From the NCBI GenBank assembly GCA_037179385.1, contig CM074200.1:33483884-33547883 (forward strand): DNA of 64,000 bases, given 5' to 3'. Below, in pieces: positions 25,501 to 40,500 of the stretch. The notes beneath the pieces were generated by a model. The model was not told the DNA's origin, ran no database searches, and saw nothing but the letters and a program-made list of their open reading frames with translations. Both the position numbers and the translations under genes were made by a program. The stretch is from Holothuria scabra. Taxonomy: Eukaryota > Echinodermata > Holothuroidea > Aspidochirotida > Holothuriidae. The first letter of the stretch is position 1. The number at the start of each line of letters is the position of its first letter.

Positions 25501-28500
25501 TGGGTTCTGTAATTTTATGACCATGGGATTACCACACTTTGGGGAACAATAACTCCTGTGGTTATCCAACAGTCTGTTACTAGGTGGTATATATGTTGTG
25601 AATATCTTGGAGGCTTATTGATAGGCTGAAATACCTAAGCATGCTTGTGTGTGGCCCTTGCGAGTTGAATGGGTAGTGGCACCTCATTTCAAAGTCATGA
25701 CTTAAGCTCAGATACCTGAGTCATATGTGGAGTCACTCAAGCCAGCTTTGAAACTGTCTTGAGTCATAATCCTTAAATTGTAACCTTACCCTGTACCACC
25801 CTTTGAACTGTATGATATATTTTAGGTATTTTGGACTGATTCTTCTCAAAGGTATTAAATTTAATAAATTGCCAGAATGAAAAATCTGAAATGTTTCTTA
25901 ATACTTATTTAATTTCAAATCAGGAGACGGAACAAGTGGACATTGATGATCGACCTGAACTTGCCTGGTGGAAAGTGAAGAAGTGGGCCCTTCATATCCT
26001 GGCAAGGGTCTTTGACAGGTACATATTGTTTGTTGAATAGAAGGGCAGACCTGAAGTTATAGATTTTCGAGGTGTGCTACAAATCACACTCCTCACAAAA
26101 TTAAGGAGTGTGGAAGGTGTGCTGTTTTATTAAATTTAAACAGATTTATATGAGCTCCAATTTATTATCTAGGTGTGCAAAAAATCACACTCCTCACTGT
26201 GATTTGAGGCGAGTGATGGTGTGTGATAGCACTGGCATGCCTCGATATTCAAGGCCTGGAATGGGCAACTTTGTACACTGGCTAGGGTGTCTGATAGGTA
26301 CATATTGTTTGTTGAATAGAAGGGGGCACTTTGTGACCTGGCTAGCATCTTTGACATTTACACTTTGTTTTTTGAACAGAAGTGTACATTTTATATCCTG
26401 GCTAGGGTATTTTATAGGTACATATTGTTTGTTGAATGGAAGAGGACCCTTAATATCCTAGCTAGGGGCTATGACAGGTACATATTGTTTGTTGAATAGA
26501 AGTGGGTTCTTTATATCCCTGCTAGGGTCTTTTACAGGTAAACATTGTTTGAATATTTGTTCAATTAGTTGAATATATGGGGCAGTGGGCACTTCATATC
26601 CTGTCTAGGGAATTTGAGAGATTCACATGTGTTATGTGTTGTTGTATAGAAGTGGTCCTAAATATCCTGGCAAGGGGCTTTGACGGGTACATATTGTTTG
26701 TTCAGTAGAAGTGGTCACTTTGTATCCTGTCTAGGGTCTTTGGTAGGTTTAAATTGTTTGTTGAATAGATATGAAAAACTGTTATATTTTTCATACCCAT
26801 TAATACAAGTGAAGAAATTGTGTTCAAGGTTTACATCAGTGAATATCCTTTATATTTGCCATATGGTTTGGAGAACTCAAAGCACCACCATACATTGAAC
26901 TTGTGTATCTGTATGAAATAACTTGATTTGTAAGTAGAATGTTTTGAAGGCCATAGATGTATGTGTATAAACATGTATGGGTGCATGCATGTAACATAAT
27001 TATGAACTTATGCAGTTATTTTTTTCTTTTGAATTTTTTTTGCCATATGATACTCAGTTTGTTTCTTTAACTTTCCCATTAGATATGGTAACCCAGGCAG
27101 TGTGGTCAAACAGTATGTGCAGTTCTCAGATTGGTATCTCAAAACTTTTTCAGGTGAGGAGTTTTGGTAGGTAAAGAACAAAGGGATTTATTAAGAAGGG
27201 ACTTAGGGACTTCGAAGTTAGTGGGGTAGCTGGAAATAAATGATGCCTTATTTCATCTCATTTTGCTACACAAGGTGATCCGTGTTACAAAATGGAATAA
27301 TGTGTAGCAGTTTTTGTACATACAACACCAGGACTTTCATTGATTTTGTGGTGAAATACCTAAGAAACTTGAATAAAATACTATTCTGAATGCTAAATTA
27401 CTCTCTGCGCTATAACATCATCCTTTAATGGGAATAATGTTTCTAAGTAGTTTTTATTTCCTTTAGACAAAACTTGCAGTGGTACTTTAGTTTGTATTAA
27501 ATTCCATGAAATTGTATTGTCTTTCTGTTTATCAGCACTCCTCTCATGGTCCAGGGGATAAACTGGGGTGGGTAGAAGATGTCGAATTTGGGGTGATTGG
27601 GTGGTTTGAATTGGGGTTTTAGAGTCTGTATGGGGTGTGTTAGATTGGAACATTGATAGGTGGAGTTGGTTTGGGTTATTTATATTATTTCATGCAGTTC
27701 TCTTTTTGTGTGTGTGTGTTTCTTCAATTTTCTCAAGGAGTGTAACTTCTTAATAAGTCCACAATTTAATTCCGACCTGCTTCTGTTACTTGTTTGTTGA
27801 ATATTTTCTTGTAATGAATGCAATATATCAAGTGCATGCCTGGAGTTAAATAAGATTTTCGAGGTGTGGTTCAAGTCACACTCCTGAGGAAATTTAGGAG
27901 AGTGGTTAGTGTGCTGTTTTTTTAAACTTAAATATATTTATCCTAGTTACCATTCTTTACTTCTCAAATTTCAAGGCCTGAAAATGACATAAAAATGAAA
28001 TGAAAACATTGACAGCATACTAGAAATCAATAAAATCAAAGAAGAAACCTTATCCATGAAATATTTTTTTTTTCTAGAGCTGATGGTTTATCCTCAATCA
28101 GAATTTCAAAATACTTTCATTTTTATCACAACACTCATGCTTTTCTCATTTATCTTCACTCCAGAGCTCATCTTAAAAACGCTGCTAAAGATTCTTGATC
28201 AGTTCAGACAAAACCAGTATGTTTCTCCCAGGGTCTTGCAGCAGTCACTTAATTACATCAATACAGGGTAAGTCATCTAGCTCACATTGATGTTAGGCAA
28301 GTCATGAAGCTTTATGCATTCCTCCCAGTTTTGATAAGCTTACCATGTCACACAAATCCAGGAAATTTTCCTCTTTCAGTCGTCTGAAATTTTTGTTTTA
28401 TTTGATAAATTCAGATAGAATGACCTATCTGTTTTGTTCTTCAATAGATATTTTTCATGTGAAGTCATAATTGATTAATCACACCCACTGCCTTATAAAA

Positions 28501-31500
28501 ATCAACAAACATCATGTCAATTGTTGGCTGCTTCACAGCTACCTGTTTGTACTACACTTGAGTTTTTGCCTGGCAGTAAGAGAGAGGGGCAGGGATTGTA
28601 ATGTCAGAGGAAATACTCTATAGTCATGTTAAAAAAATCTTTTGATATTTTAGATGTCTTTAGACTTCAGTCTTACCTTTGCTGTGTCCGTTATATTGCA
28701 TCTCATGTTTGGAATTCCCTTCCTTGCAATATAGTCAATAGTTTGACAATTTTCTTCACATAACTTCAAAAGCAAGTTGAAACATTTTCCTCATCTTGAT
28801 TCCATACACAGCTTTTTGTTGTCGCGTTTTGTTTTTGCTCTTTATAACTGAGTTGTTTCCCGGCAGTAAGAGAAAAGGTCATGGCTTGTAATGTCTGTGA
28901 GAATACTCTATAGTCATGTTCAAAAAAAACTTTTGATATTTTGTCTTTAGACTTCAGTCTTACCTTTGCTGTGTCCGTTATAATGCATCTCATGTTTGGA
29001 ATTCCCTCCCTTGCAATATAGTCAATAGTTTGACAATTTTCTTTACATAACATCAAAAGCAAGTTGAAACATTTTCCCTTATCTAGATTCCATGCACAGC
29101 TTGTTATTGTAGATGGTCATTTTTCTGTTTATAACAAAGTATATTGTCTCTCATTGTTGTCTACTTGTTTTGCTTTTTTCTCTTCTGTAATTGCTATTTT
29201 TTTCAATGCTTCCTTTGTCTAAGGGGTATCCCAGTTTATAAGCTTTACCACTGCATCATGTAGATAACCCTCAGTTTTGTATATGTACATATTGTAATTT
29301 GTCAAAAATACAATCCACTGATTTAAATGTTGTTGAAACCAGATGTACTTGCAATGAACATGAGGAAAGATTTGCTAGACTGTTGATTTTCCTTGGTAAT
29401 CTTGGGGCAACTGCCTGTTGCCCTTAGTACAAAGCTTGTGTTCATTCCAGTAGGTTTACACCAGACAGATGAGATGTGAAAACCCAAATTGCTGGGTGTA
29501 ATTTACTTTGTAACTTTTACCTCTTTATGAAGTAGGACTCTGATTTTTTTTTTGTTTCTAAATAGTAGTTAGATTTACTCTCTCTTTCTGAGAAGTGCTT
29601 AGGATAAAATGACAGAGGGGGAGGAAGAACAGGTGTAGGTGGTACATTTAAGGCTCCCAATTATTCCCTCAGGAGCACCAATTAACACTTTCGTGCATGA
29701 AAGTGTATTTTCAGTCTTGAGCCACCTGTTCCAGATGCTGATATTTCTTCTGTTATCAGTTTTTTTTCTTTTTCAACAGCCTCTGTCATTCAGTATCCTG
29801 GAAAATCTTGAAACCCCACATGGAGGTGAGTGAACTTTTAGAAGTTTTTATCAAAAGCAGTACCTATTGTTAGTTACATGAAAGATCTATTTCTTCCCCA
29901 AGGATGTTTTTAAGACAGCTTTTTAATGTATTTTTTTTTATTCCCCTTTACAGGGCATTATTCAGGGTGTTCTATTTCCTCTCATGTGTTACACAGATGA
30001 AGATGATGCTCTTTGGAAAGAAGATCCGTATGAATACATTAAATTGAAGTTTGGTGAGTAGTCTGGCTGGATTGTGTAAAATTTGTACCTAGCAGAAACA
30101 TAAACAATAGAAAGGTGGGGACTGGGGGTTGAGATGAAAGGGCAAAGAGCATTGTGTTGTTAATGAAAAACTAAAGTTTGATGAGCAGCTTCTGTGCAGA
30201 GGCATTGTATGAATCTTGTGGGAGGTTGAAAAGTAATAGAGGGGAGGTGGCTTGCAGCTCTGTGGAACTTGCTGTCACTGTGCTTGGTGCTGCCATGGAT
30301 TACAGAAAACAAGCCATTTGGTCACAAAAACTAGGCTGTAAAGCTTCATCTAACTAACTATATGGAAAAAAGTTGACATTTTTTTCATCTTCTTTGAGGG
30401 ATTGATGTATTTAATTTTGGAGGGCAGATTTTTAAGGGGTCATCTCTCTAATACATCTTGGGGAAAACACTGACATTCAAGATATTTGAGTTGGGTAACC
30501 TTAGTTGTATTATAATCTTGCTTCTGGATAAAGTGAGGATAGGTTTAAATGAGACTAAAGCTTAACATACAAGTAACCAATACCATAGCAAGATTGTTCT
30601 GTCATTGATATAGGTATGTAAGTTGATATTCCTCTATATTTTAGATGTTTTTGAAGACTTCATTTCTCCGGTGACTGCTGCTCAGACCGTTCTCCACACT
30701 AGTTGCAAGAAGAGGAAGGAGGTCCTGCCCAAGACTATGGCATTCTGTATGCAGATACTTCAGATGCAAGATGTTCAACCTCGCCAGAAAGACGGCGCCT
30801 TCCATATGATTGGAACACTAGCAGAAATCCTTCTCAAGGTAGTAAGACTTCAAGGATTCTAATTTTACAAAGAAGAGCCATACTTGTGGTATATGTGATG
30901 TTTAATGCTCATTTAAGCTATTATTTTTCTATTTTCATGAATAACTAAATGGAAGACTTCCCCCTCCCCCTTTAAAACAGCTGTCAAATAATTCGGTACA
31001 TTCCAAGTGGGTATAGCATTAGGCTTGCACCTGGGAGGTCTGGTGTTTGACTACTGGCCATTTGTACCACAGACTTTAAACATGGTATCTACTTCCATTG
31101 TGTTTGGTGCTCAGTATAAGCAATGGAGTAGGGGAAATCAGCCTTTGAGCCACAAGTGGAAAAAAGGGCCATGGCTGGACTGACTTCAACCAATTGGATG
31201 GAAACTGAGCCATGAACCTCATCTAAAACTAAACCTTTGAAATTCCTTGGAGTGACTTGTGTGATGTGAAGAGTTTGTCTGCCAAGAATGCTGAGTGGGA
31301 TTCTTGCAATTCCTGCGTAATCATCCCTCTGACAGGGCAAAATCCTACGGGCAGTGATACCAATTCGTAAGACTTCTTCTTAAGTAAATTTTGTCAAATG
31401 AGACTTGTCTTGACTGCTGCTTACCTTGTTATTGTCATTTTTGTTTATTTAAGGAGAAATAGATGGTTCTGAACAGCAGGCCATGTAAAACCTATCTGTA

Positions 31501-34500
31501 AAAATACTCTTTCTTAGATGGTTGCTTAAAATAAGGTACAAAAGTAAATATCTCTAAAACTGTGGTCACACTACAACAAATTCATATCAGATTCCGATCA
31601 AAATTTGTCAGTTTCTGCGCCTCCCTCTTTCTGTTTATACTATATCATTCTATCTATACTATATCATTCTATTTATACTATATCATTCTATCTATAGAGG
31701 AATCCGATTAGCGCTTGTTTTTAGTGACTGTAGGCAGCCATTAGTGGGGTCCATCAGCCTTTAATCACCTCTATTTTCCCTACGTGAATTTTAAATCCTC
31801 ATAATCAGTGAAGTTGAGAAAATCAAGATACACATCAGTGTACAACCATCCATGGAACAGATAAGGAAGAAAATTTAAAGATTAAAGGTGATGGAACACA
31901 GTAATGGCCGACTTAAATCAGACCATCACAATCTGTCCAGATTCGTCTATACTATATAGAATAAGGGAGGTGCCCCAGGAGAAGGTGACTGAAATGCAAT
32001 ATCTTATTATGACTTATACCCCTTTATTTTCAGAAAAAGACCTACAAAGACAAGATGGAGTTAATGCTAGTGACTCATGTCTTCCCAGAATTCCAGAATC
32101 CGCTTGGATATATGCGTGCAAGGGTATGTAACTTAAACTAGTTGGGATGCAAACTTCACCATTTTTTCTACAACACAGATTGCTAGTCAGTAGCTGTGAG
32201 TGTGTATCTTGTTATTTTTGTAAGTACAGCCTCTGGTTGTAAATGTGAGAAAAATATGTATTTGACAAATAAAGTTACAAAATGTGTCATTTGCTTCAAT
32301 GTCTCACATCCAAAACTTTTGAATTCCTTTAAGTTTATGTGCAAGTAGATATCCATTCTTGCAAATGTAAGTACAAACTATTGTGTCAAATTTTAGGAAC
32401 TGTATGGATGTTCTCCACAAGTATAGGGGTATGAGTACAAATACAGTCTTACAGGTACAGACAAGTATGTAAAATTTGTAAATCGTATGAACAAATACTT
32501 GCCAAAAGTATGCAGTTTAGATTTCAACTACATGTTTTTTGACTTTCATGCTATAACAAATATATGTAGCTGAGACTAATTGGAGAAAAAAGACGTGGGA
32601 GGAAACTGAAAAAAAAACTTTGGAGCTGGTATCAGTGCAAATCCAGTCAAATTAGTAGAAATACAAACAGGTACTTATGAGGGGAAGTGAACTGATTTGC
32701 TTGACTTCAGTCTAGACGGTGAGCCTAGTGGGGGCCGGGGGGGGGGGGAAGATTTTACATGGGTGTGATACCTTACTTGCCAACTCATCTGTTTTAAGTT
32801 GAACTGTTCCTCCTTCTGAGCTTCAAAACTAATAAAAATCAGAAAGTTTCGATTTTCTGGGTAAAAAAAAAATAGTAGAGTTCATAGAGGCATGGACAGT
32901 CCAAGGCTGAGGTCAGCTTAAAATAGAGGCTTGTAAAAATTGTATGTATGGGGGGAACTTGAGACTGGAGGTCTGAGGCTGTGGCCAGTCTAGACTACAA
33001 CACTGACATATAGTATGGTTAAAACTGATCAGAAAATTGTTAAGTCACACCAAAGTCATTTCCCAATATATTGTGAAGAATTAGAAAGGAAAAGAGCAGG
33101 TTGCCATTAATAAGCCAGGCCATGGAGGTTAGTGTGTCCACCTGCTGAACAATGTTAATCAGCTCTGCATGTTCTGTTATTAAAGATGAAAATTTCTTAA
33201 GTGTGTAATACAGCCTTCAAATCAATTGCACTCCTGTATACTGAAAATGTGAGTTGATTCATGTAAGATACACTAACAGGAGTTGGAATCTGTTTCCTTC
33301 AAAGGGTCATTTAGGTAGTTGGCTACATTACTTACAGACCATTGGCTCTTGGGTCCAAGAAAATCCATCAGGAAACTTAGATATATTTAAATTTTGGGGT
33401 GTGAATTAGCTTTTATTATTTTATTATTTTTTATATATATTTATATTGTTTTTATATTGTATTATATTTACTATTTTCATCTGTTATAAGTGTCATCCTA
33501 CAAATGTTGGTTCTTAAAGGGGAAGATTAAGCAAAAATTTAATTTTTGTATGTGAAAGAGGAACAACAAAATCTACACAGTGTGGTGAAAATCGGACATG
33601 TATTTCTTGAGATATCAGTAAATGAAGTCAGTAGATTTGTGTTCAAAAGTGAGTTTGAGAGCAGCAGAGCTTATATCACTTCCTCACATTGACAAGAAAT
33701 GCTTTGTTTTATCAGACTGTTGTGTTGACCTTGAAGTTAATAGGGGTATGACCTCCCTGTGGGGGATGCAAACTTTGTAAAATTGTCATGCCACCTATGC
33801 AATCACATTTTAATAATATGGGATTGTTGAGAAAATCCAGTATAAAGTTTATAGAAAAACGAAAGACTGCCCATTAATGTGGGGATGTGACGTCATATGT
33901 TCTTGCTTCAAGTTCACATTTTGTTGAAAGTGTGAAAACTTTATGGCTTATATTTTGGGAACCACACATCGGATTTCAATGCAAATTTTACCAAAATGCT
34001 TAGAATAAGTACCCCTGTAACATACCAAATCCTGTTGTGACCATAAACCCTTCTTTTAATGTATTTCAGGCAAACTGGGTATTACACACTTTCAGCGAAA
34101 CAAACTTCAAACGTGATGAACATTTATTTGCCGCCCTCAATAATACGCGTGAATGTCTCATCAAAGATACGGAGCTTCCAGTGCGAGTGGAAGCAGCATT
34201 TGCACTACAGGCTTTGATCAGTGATAGTGACAAGGCAAAGGAATATGTTCAACCACATGTGAAAGATATTATTACAGGTTAGTGGAAATAATGGAAAAAC
34301 TTTTTATTGCCAAGGAAAAATACAATATGACTGTGTCAGGTAGGAGATATGTTATATGTGATACAAGTATAAATAATTTCAAGTCTCTTTGATCACTTGT
34401 GTGTTTATTTGTGTGACTTAACGTATTTTGTGTCCTCCCTATTACTCTGGTTATACAATACAGGATTTATATGTGACATTACTATGATATTTCCCATCCT

Positions 34501-37500
34501 GTGGGACTGATTATGTAATGATGAATCTGAGCACACCCGTCATAAGGGTGGCAATGATCCACTTTATGCTTTCCCCCTATCAACACATTGAAGCATTTTT
34601 TGCTGTTCTTTATTAAAACAGCAATCAGACTTTGTTTTAACAGTTTTTTTCACAACTGAAATTCTGCACCTCATTTGTACCTTGATGTAAAACAAACGAA
34701 AAATGATCCATGATATGATGATCATTGTCTCGGGTTGTGATTGTATACAGTTTAATGAAGGTTGTCTAGTCTTGCATATGTAGGAATTTTGTTACCTGAC
34801 AAATATTCAAAAATCTTCATTCAACAGTGATTAACACAAACTAAACATCTTTTATAACCTGAAAGACCTCTTCCCAGTTTCTTTATGGTGATAAACAATC
34901 AGTTCAGAAGGGAAAAAACAAGGTGTTGGAACAGAAAGTCAGCATTCTCATTCAAACTCTGATAGCCCCTTTAACAATTGATTGACTCTGTTTTATTTAC
35001 TGCTGTTGTACATGTTGTTTTATGTTACTACAAGTCTTTCTTCTTTCTTTTCCAGCAAGTGAATGTGTTTTTTCTTTGACAACTCCTTTTTAATCCCTCC
35101 CTCTCTTAGAGGGTACTCCTTATGTAAATGCATCGTCTTTTTACATATTTACAGCACTGCTGGTTGTTATACGTGAAACAGAAAACGACGATCTGACCAA
35201 TGTCATGCAGAAATTAATTCACATCTATGAAGATGTGGTTGCTCCTATTGCTGTAGATATCACTCAGCATCTTGTAAGTTGGCAATGTAGTCTTCCATTA
35301 GGTCATACGAATCTATTTCAGATGATAACCATGGTAACATTAACAGAGGAGTGGGTGGAAGGAAACAGTGTATTTTCTTGTGGAAAGGGGAATGGGGAAC
35401 TGTGACCTTTGGGATAAAAAATGACCTCTCTATCATGAACACAAAAGAAATGCATATGTATTGTATAGGTAATGGATGCCAGAAATTGATAGTAAAGGGT
35501 AGGGGGGGATAGGTGGCTGAGAACAGGCTTGTACATGTGCAAATACAACTTATCAATACTTACTTATCTTGCAATGTGACTGCAATTATAATTGCATCAT
35601 CTGTCTGCTACTATTTTACACAACAGACTGAAATACATTAACAAGTAATATTCATCTGGAATTATGGTTCCTGCAGCTGTTAGTGCTCTCATTAAAAATT
35701 TGTAGAATTACCCAAAACTAAATATAATAACTTGATGTTTTGCCCTGCTTCCTTTTTTTTGTCCTACAGGCAGCAACATTTACACAGGTGGTAGACTCTG
35801 ATGATGGTGCTGATGACAAGGCTATGACAGCCATGGGCATCCTGAACACAATAGAGACACTCTTGATGGTAGTTGAGGACCATAAAGAGGTGAGATAACA
35901 TCCCATCATGCATCCGGTACAGATGATCTAGGTGATACAACTGTCATCAGCATGTTTAGATACCATTTGACCAGTGACACATAGAAATGGAACATCATAG
36001 CATTTCATTTAAACTACAATGCATTTTTGTTTTCTGGTTATCACAATTAATAGTGACTTTGTCTGAACTTGTATAAAAGGTTCTTGTAAAATAGATAAAT
36101 TAAGAAATCTTTTTTCCATTCCTCCTCCAAAAAGGACATGTTTACCTATTTCTCAGCTGTCAGGTTTTTCATTTAACTCCAAAAATTTGCACTTAACTAT
36201 AAATATTGTCACCCCCAGCACTAGAGTCTAAAGAAATATTCACCTGCGCTACAATCAGGGCTCACATGAATGGAAATCATAGTGTAAACTGTTTTCTTAA
36301 AGGCAAACTTTGCTCCAAGCTGTAATGAATTCACTAATTTTTTTCACCAAAGTTCATTAAATGTAATACTATCAATCTGCAAAGACAATGACTACACCCC
36401 TACAAGTCCCATGTCCTTTTATGGCAGCCCATGGGCCATATGCAACCCAAAGCTTGACCTACAGTCGCCTGCGGATGATTCACACGAGCGTTAAAGTAAT
36501 ATTATGGAAACAAGGTGTTTTATGATATCCTGGCTACTACATAGGACCTAAAGTAAACTCCCAGTTTGAATCTGCTATAAATCTTAAGCTCTTGAAAACC
36601 CATGCTATATAAATGATTGATGTTTTGTCTGTCTATGGTATGCAATGATTTACATCATGATCAGGAACCTCAAAAAATTGCAAATAGCAAGCCATACCTT
36701 GGATGTTCTCTATACTGGATTGAAAAACTTTACACTTGAACTCTTCGATTTTTTTTTTCAGATTGTTTTACAGTTAGAAGCAATCACCCTTCAGGTCGTT
36801 GCAGCTGTCTTACACAACCATTGTTTGGGTAGGTACAAAGATATCTAGGTACAGCAGTGTAGCGAAGGTGGTTGGCAGTGGTTGGCTCCCATCAGCACCT
36901 GCAACTGCTTGCCAGTACTAGAGAAAAATACATGTATTAGTGACCATCACTTATTTACCTTTGCAACCAGTACTCGAAAACTCACAGAAGATGCATCCAA
37001 AATAGCTGACTTTACTGCAGATGTTGCTGTGACTTTTCTTAAACAGGACCCACTTCAGAAATATATCCACCACTTACAAATTGTTAGCTATAATCCTGTC
37101 TTGGTAACATACTGAAACTTACTGTTTTCTTACTTATAGTTTTTTTTTGTGATACTTACATTATAACTTTGGGGGAGCTGTATGTTGTCTTTAGATAATA
37201 TTGAACTCTTCACTGATTTACTAATTCTGAATTCACCAATATTGTTCACATAATTATTTTTATTTTATTTATTTTTCAGATTTCTATGAGGAGGTTCTGT
37301 CTCTCATCTTTAGTATGACTTGCACTCATGTCTCACCCCCACTCTGGCAAATCTTCCACATGCTTTATGGTACATTTGAACAAGATGGCTTTGACTATTT
37401 TATAGGTTAGTTGTTGTGAAGTTACCCATGAGTTGATTTATTATTTGTATGGTTTAATGTGCTATTCTAATTTCATTTTAGTTTCATTAGCTAAGGGCTG

Positions 37501-40500
37501 GGGGAGGGGAAATTGCTTCACATCTTATTTTAAGGTTTTCTGACATTGCTTGGACCTATGAAAGACTAGGCTGTAGATACATTTCAGCACAGGCAAACAG
37601 TTTTGCATATGAGCCTTAGAAAGAGAAAGATATGTATTGGTGAATTGGAGTAGGGATACAAACTTAACAGGGAGAGGGGTGATGAATTCTGTATTTGAGG
37701 TTCAATTCTATTTTGCCAGTCTTTAATGCCATGGATCCATAAGTAGGCAACTTCCCCTAGGACAGTCCCCAAGACAGCTATCTTCTCCTGCGACAATTGT
37801 CACTCAAGACAAATACCCCCAAGCAACTTGCCCCACCAGAAATGCCCTACATGGGTGTTGCTCAGTGAGAGTGAGGGAAGGGATTGTCCCAGATCCTGTA
37901 GTAGGCTGTGCTCAGTACTTTGTAATGTAATGCACTAAACTGGCTTGTCTTTCCTAATTTACAATGCACAAGTTTAAAGTTTAGAAGTCAAATGTTTGAG
38001 GGGGGTCAAGAATGCTATTTGCTGATCAGTTACCCTATACCAAACAGTCACAACAGGGCACATCCCCACCCCACCTAAGTTGAAACAGAAGCAAGACCTT
38101 GAGCAAAGAGGGAAGAAGTATTAGATCAGAACAAGGATGGCCAACCTTTGGTTTGTTTCATTTTAGTGCCTCAACCTTTAACTTTCTGGTTTTATCTTTC
38201 TTTAATCTCCACGGCCTTTCCCATTTGTGGAACAACTTTGGAAAATGACATGGCCAGGGCAAGGACCTCAAACTTGAACTTTTTTTTGACTCTGTATGTT
38301 TCCCTTTTTTCAGAAATGATGCCAGCTCTTCACAACTTTGTTACAGTAGACCCAGCAGCATTTGCCTCCAACCCTAAGAATTTTGAAGTTATTTGCAATA
38401 TGTGTAAGGAGGTAAGGAATGCTGGGATATTTTCTCCTTCATAGCAGATATAATTGCATTCACACATTTTTAGTGTAAAGAGGCAATCAGAGGTTGACAG
38501 CAACTACTAACTTTTTGTTCCAGTACTTTTTTTTTTCCTCTTTTAACTGATTATTTACTAGAATCAACAAAAATTGAAGCGATCTTTCAAGTGAGAAGAT
38601 ATTTCAATTGTGTGTCAATTTGTGCTGAATGGGGTGGGGATTTTGTCATTTTGTTCGAGTAAAAAATTCCACATACATTCAATTCCATACAGTGACCAAT
38701 CGCAAGGTCAGACCATGATGACAAATCATATTTTCTTAGTTTCTAACTCAGTATATGATTGTGGAGTTTGAGTACAATTTCACAGTAATTTCCTGCCATA
38801 CTCTTTCACTAGTCATTTCTGGTTAAATGGGAACCCTGAGCATACCTTTAGAGCTACGCCTGCACAAGAGGTATTTATTCGAGAAAATTTATGGTTTAGT
38901 ATGAACCTTTTTGTAAGTATTGCTATCAAGGTGCAGACAGATTTTGAAATAAAGTTATGGAAATGTGTGCTGTTATTGCTTATTTTATTTGAGTGATTCT
39001 AATCTATTTTAGATAACTCTTTTCATAAGTTAAAAGCATTCATACCGGGATAAAAAATGGGATAAGATAATTTTGGTGAATTATGAGGAAAATGACCAGT
39101 ATTGTTTTCTTGGAATGCCCCCAACCTTTGTTTATAGAAGGGTACGGTGAGTTGGTTTGTCAGTTTAATGAAATTTTTTTAAAACCTTAGGGTTTAGGGT
39201 TAGGGTTAGGGTTCACATAACAAAGACAAATGTTCAGACTGCAACAATCCCTACATTCCACCACAAAAAGAGTTCATAAATGAGTACTTAAACAATTCTA
39301 TTCTGTTTTCAGAATTTGTGATAAGGCACTTCATCAATCCACACAACATAACAAGCCAGGGTAGAAAAGAAATCATAATCATAATTTTTTAATGATTTTG
39401 CATAACTATGATTATAATAAGCATTGTTATGTGGGAATCCTTTTGCACCCTCAGTTATCACAGTGAATTAAAACTGCCCCTTAAAGGAACCATTTGACCT
39501 GTATTTAATTGTTGTGATGTGATGTGATTGCTATATCCAGATTCTAACATCAGATGCTGATGAAGACTGCCAGTGCCATGCAGCAAAGCTCCTTGAAGTT
39601 CTCATCTTGCAGTTCAAAGGTCAAATCAACCAGGTAATAATATCAGTAGGTCTATCAAATTTCAGAGGATTTCATTTTTAAGTAGCAGTTGAAATTCATA
39701 TGTTTAAATGATTTGATAGCTAAACTTTTTCTCTTTATTCAAATCACTGCTAAATTTTGAGCAGGAGTTTTTTAATTACAAAGTGGATACTTGATATTTT
39801 TGTCAAGATGGTGAAACAGTTCATTGCCTCTCTTTATCATACTTTTTATCACAGTTTTTAAGGGTACTGATGTAAAATACCCCAAAACTTTGCTGTAAAT
39901 GGTTTTCTTTTTATCTAAGAGGACAGGCCAAATCACTTGTCCTCTTTTGTAATCCTTGCAAAGTGTCTCCTATCAATTTTCATCATTTTATCACCTCTTG
40001 GTGCAGATCATCCCTGCAATTGTTGAGTTGATATTAGTGAGGTTAACGAGAGAAGTGAAGAATACAGAGTTACGACAGATGTGTCTCCAGGTGATAATAG
40101 CAGTCTTGTATACAGATCCTGATAACCTGATCCAGCTGTTGAACACCATAACGATACCTAATACCACCGAACCTATCACCAAACAGTTTGTACAACAGTG
40201 GTTACATGATACAGACTGTTTCCTTGGGTAAGTTTTATTGACATCACCATGTCTGAGTTACCAGCAGTGAAGTTTGTATTTTTTTGTGCACAATGTACCA
40301 TGGGCAGGGTCAAAGGTAAAGTGTCCCAATAGCCTTGTGGCAGTTGCCAAAAATGGAGTTTCCACTGAAGACAATGCAACACAGGCATAGTGATGTCTGC
40401 CAAGTAGGTAAACATCCCATATCAGGGCTCGATTTTCATGGTTGTCCGATTGCCCGGGACAACTAAAATTTCATACGGACAACCAAAAGTTAAAGATTGG

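Noticed and set aside
26108..26461. 117-codon open frame with repeated [14 protein letters not shown] segments
   Set aside because: It is a translation, out of exon frame, of the intronic 60-bp array; no domain and no splice support.
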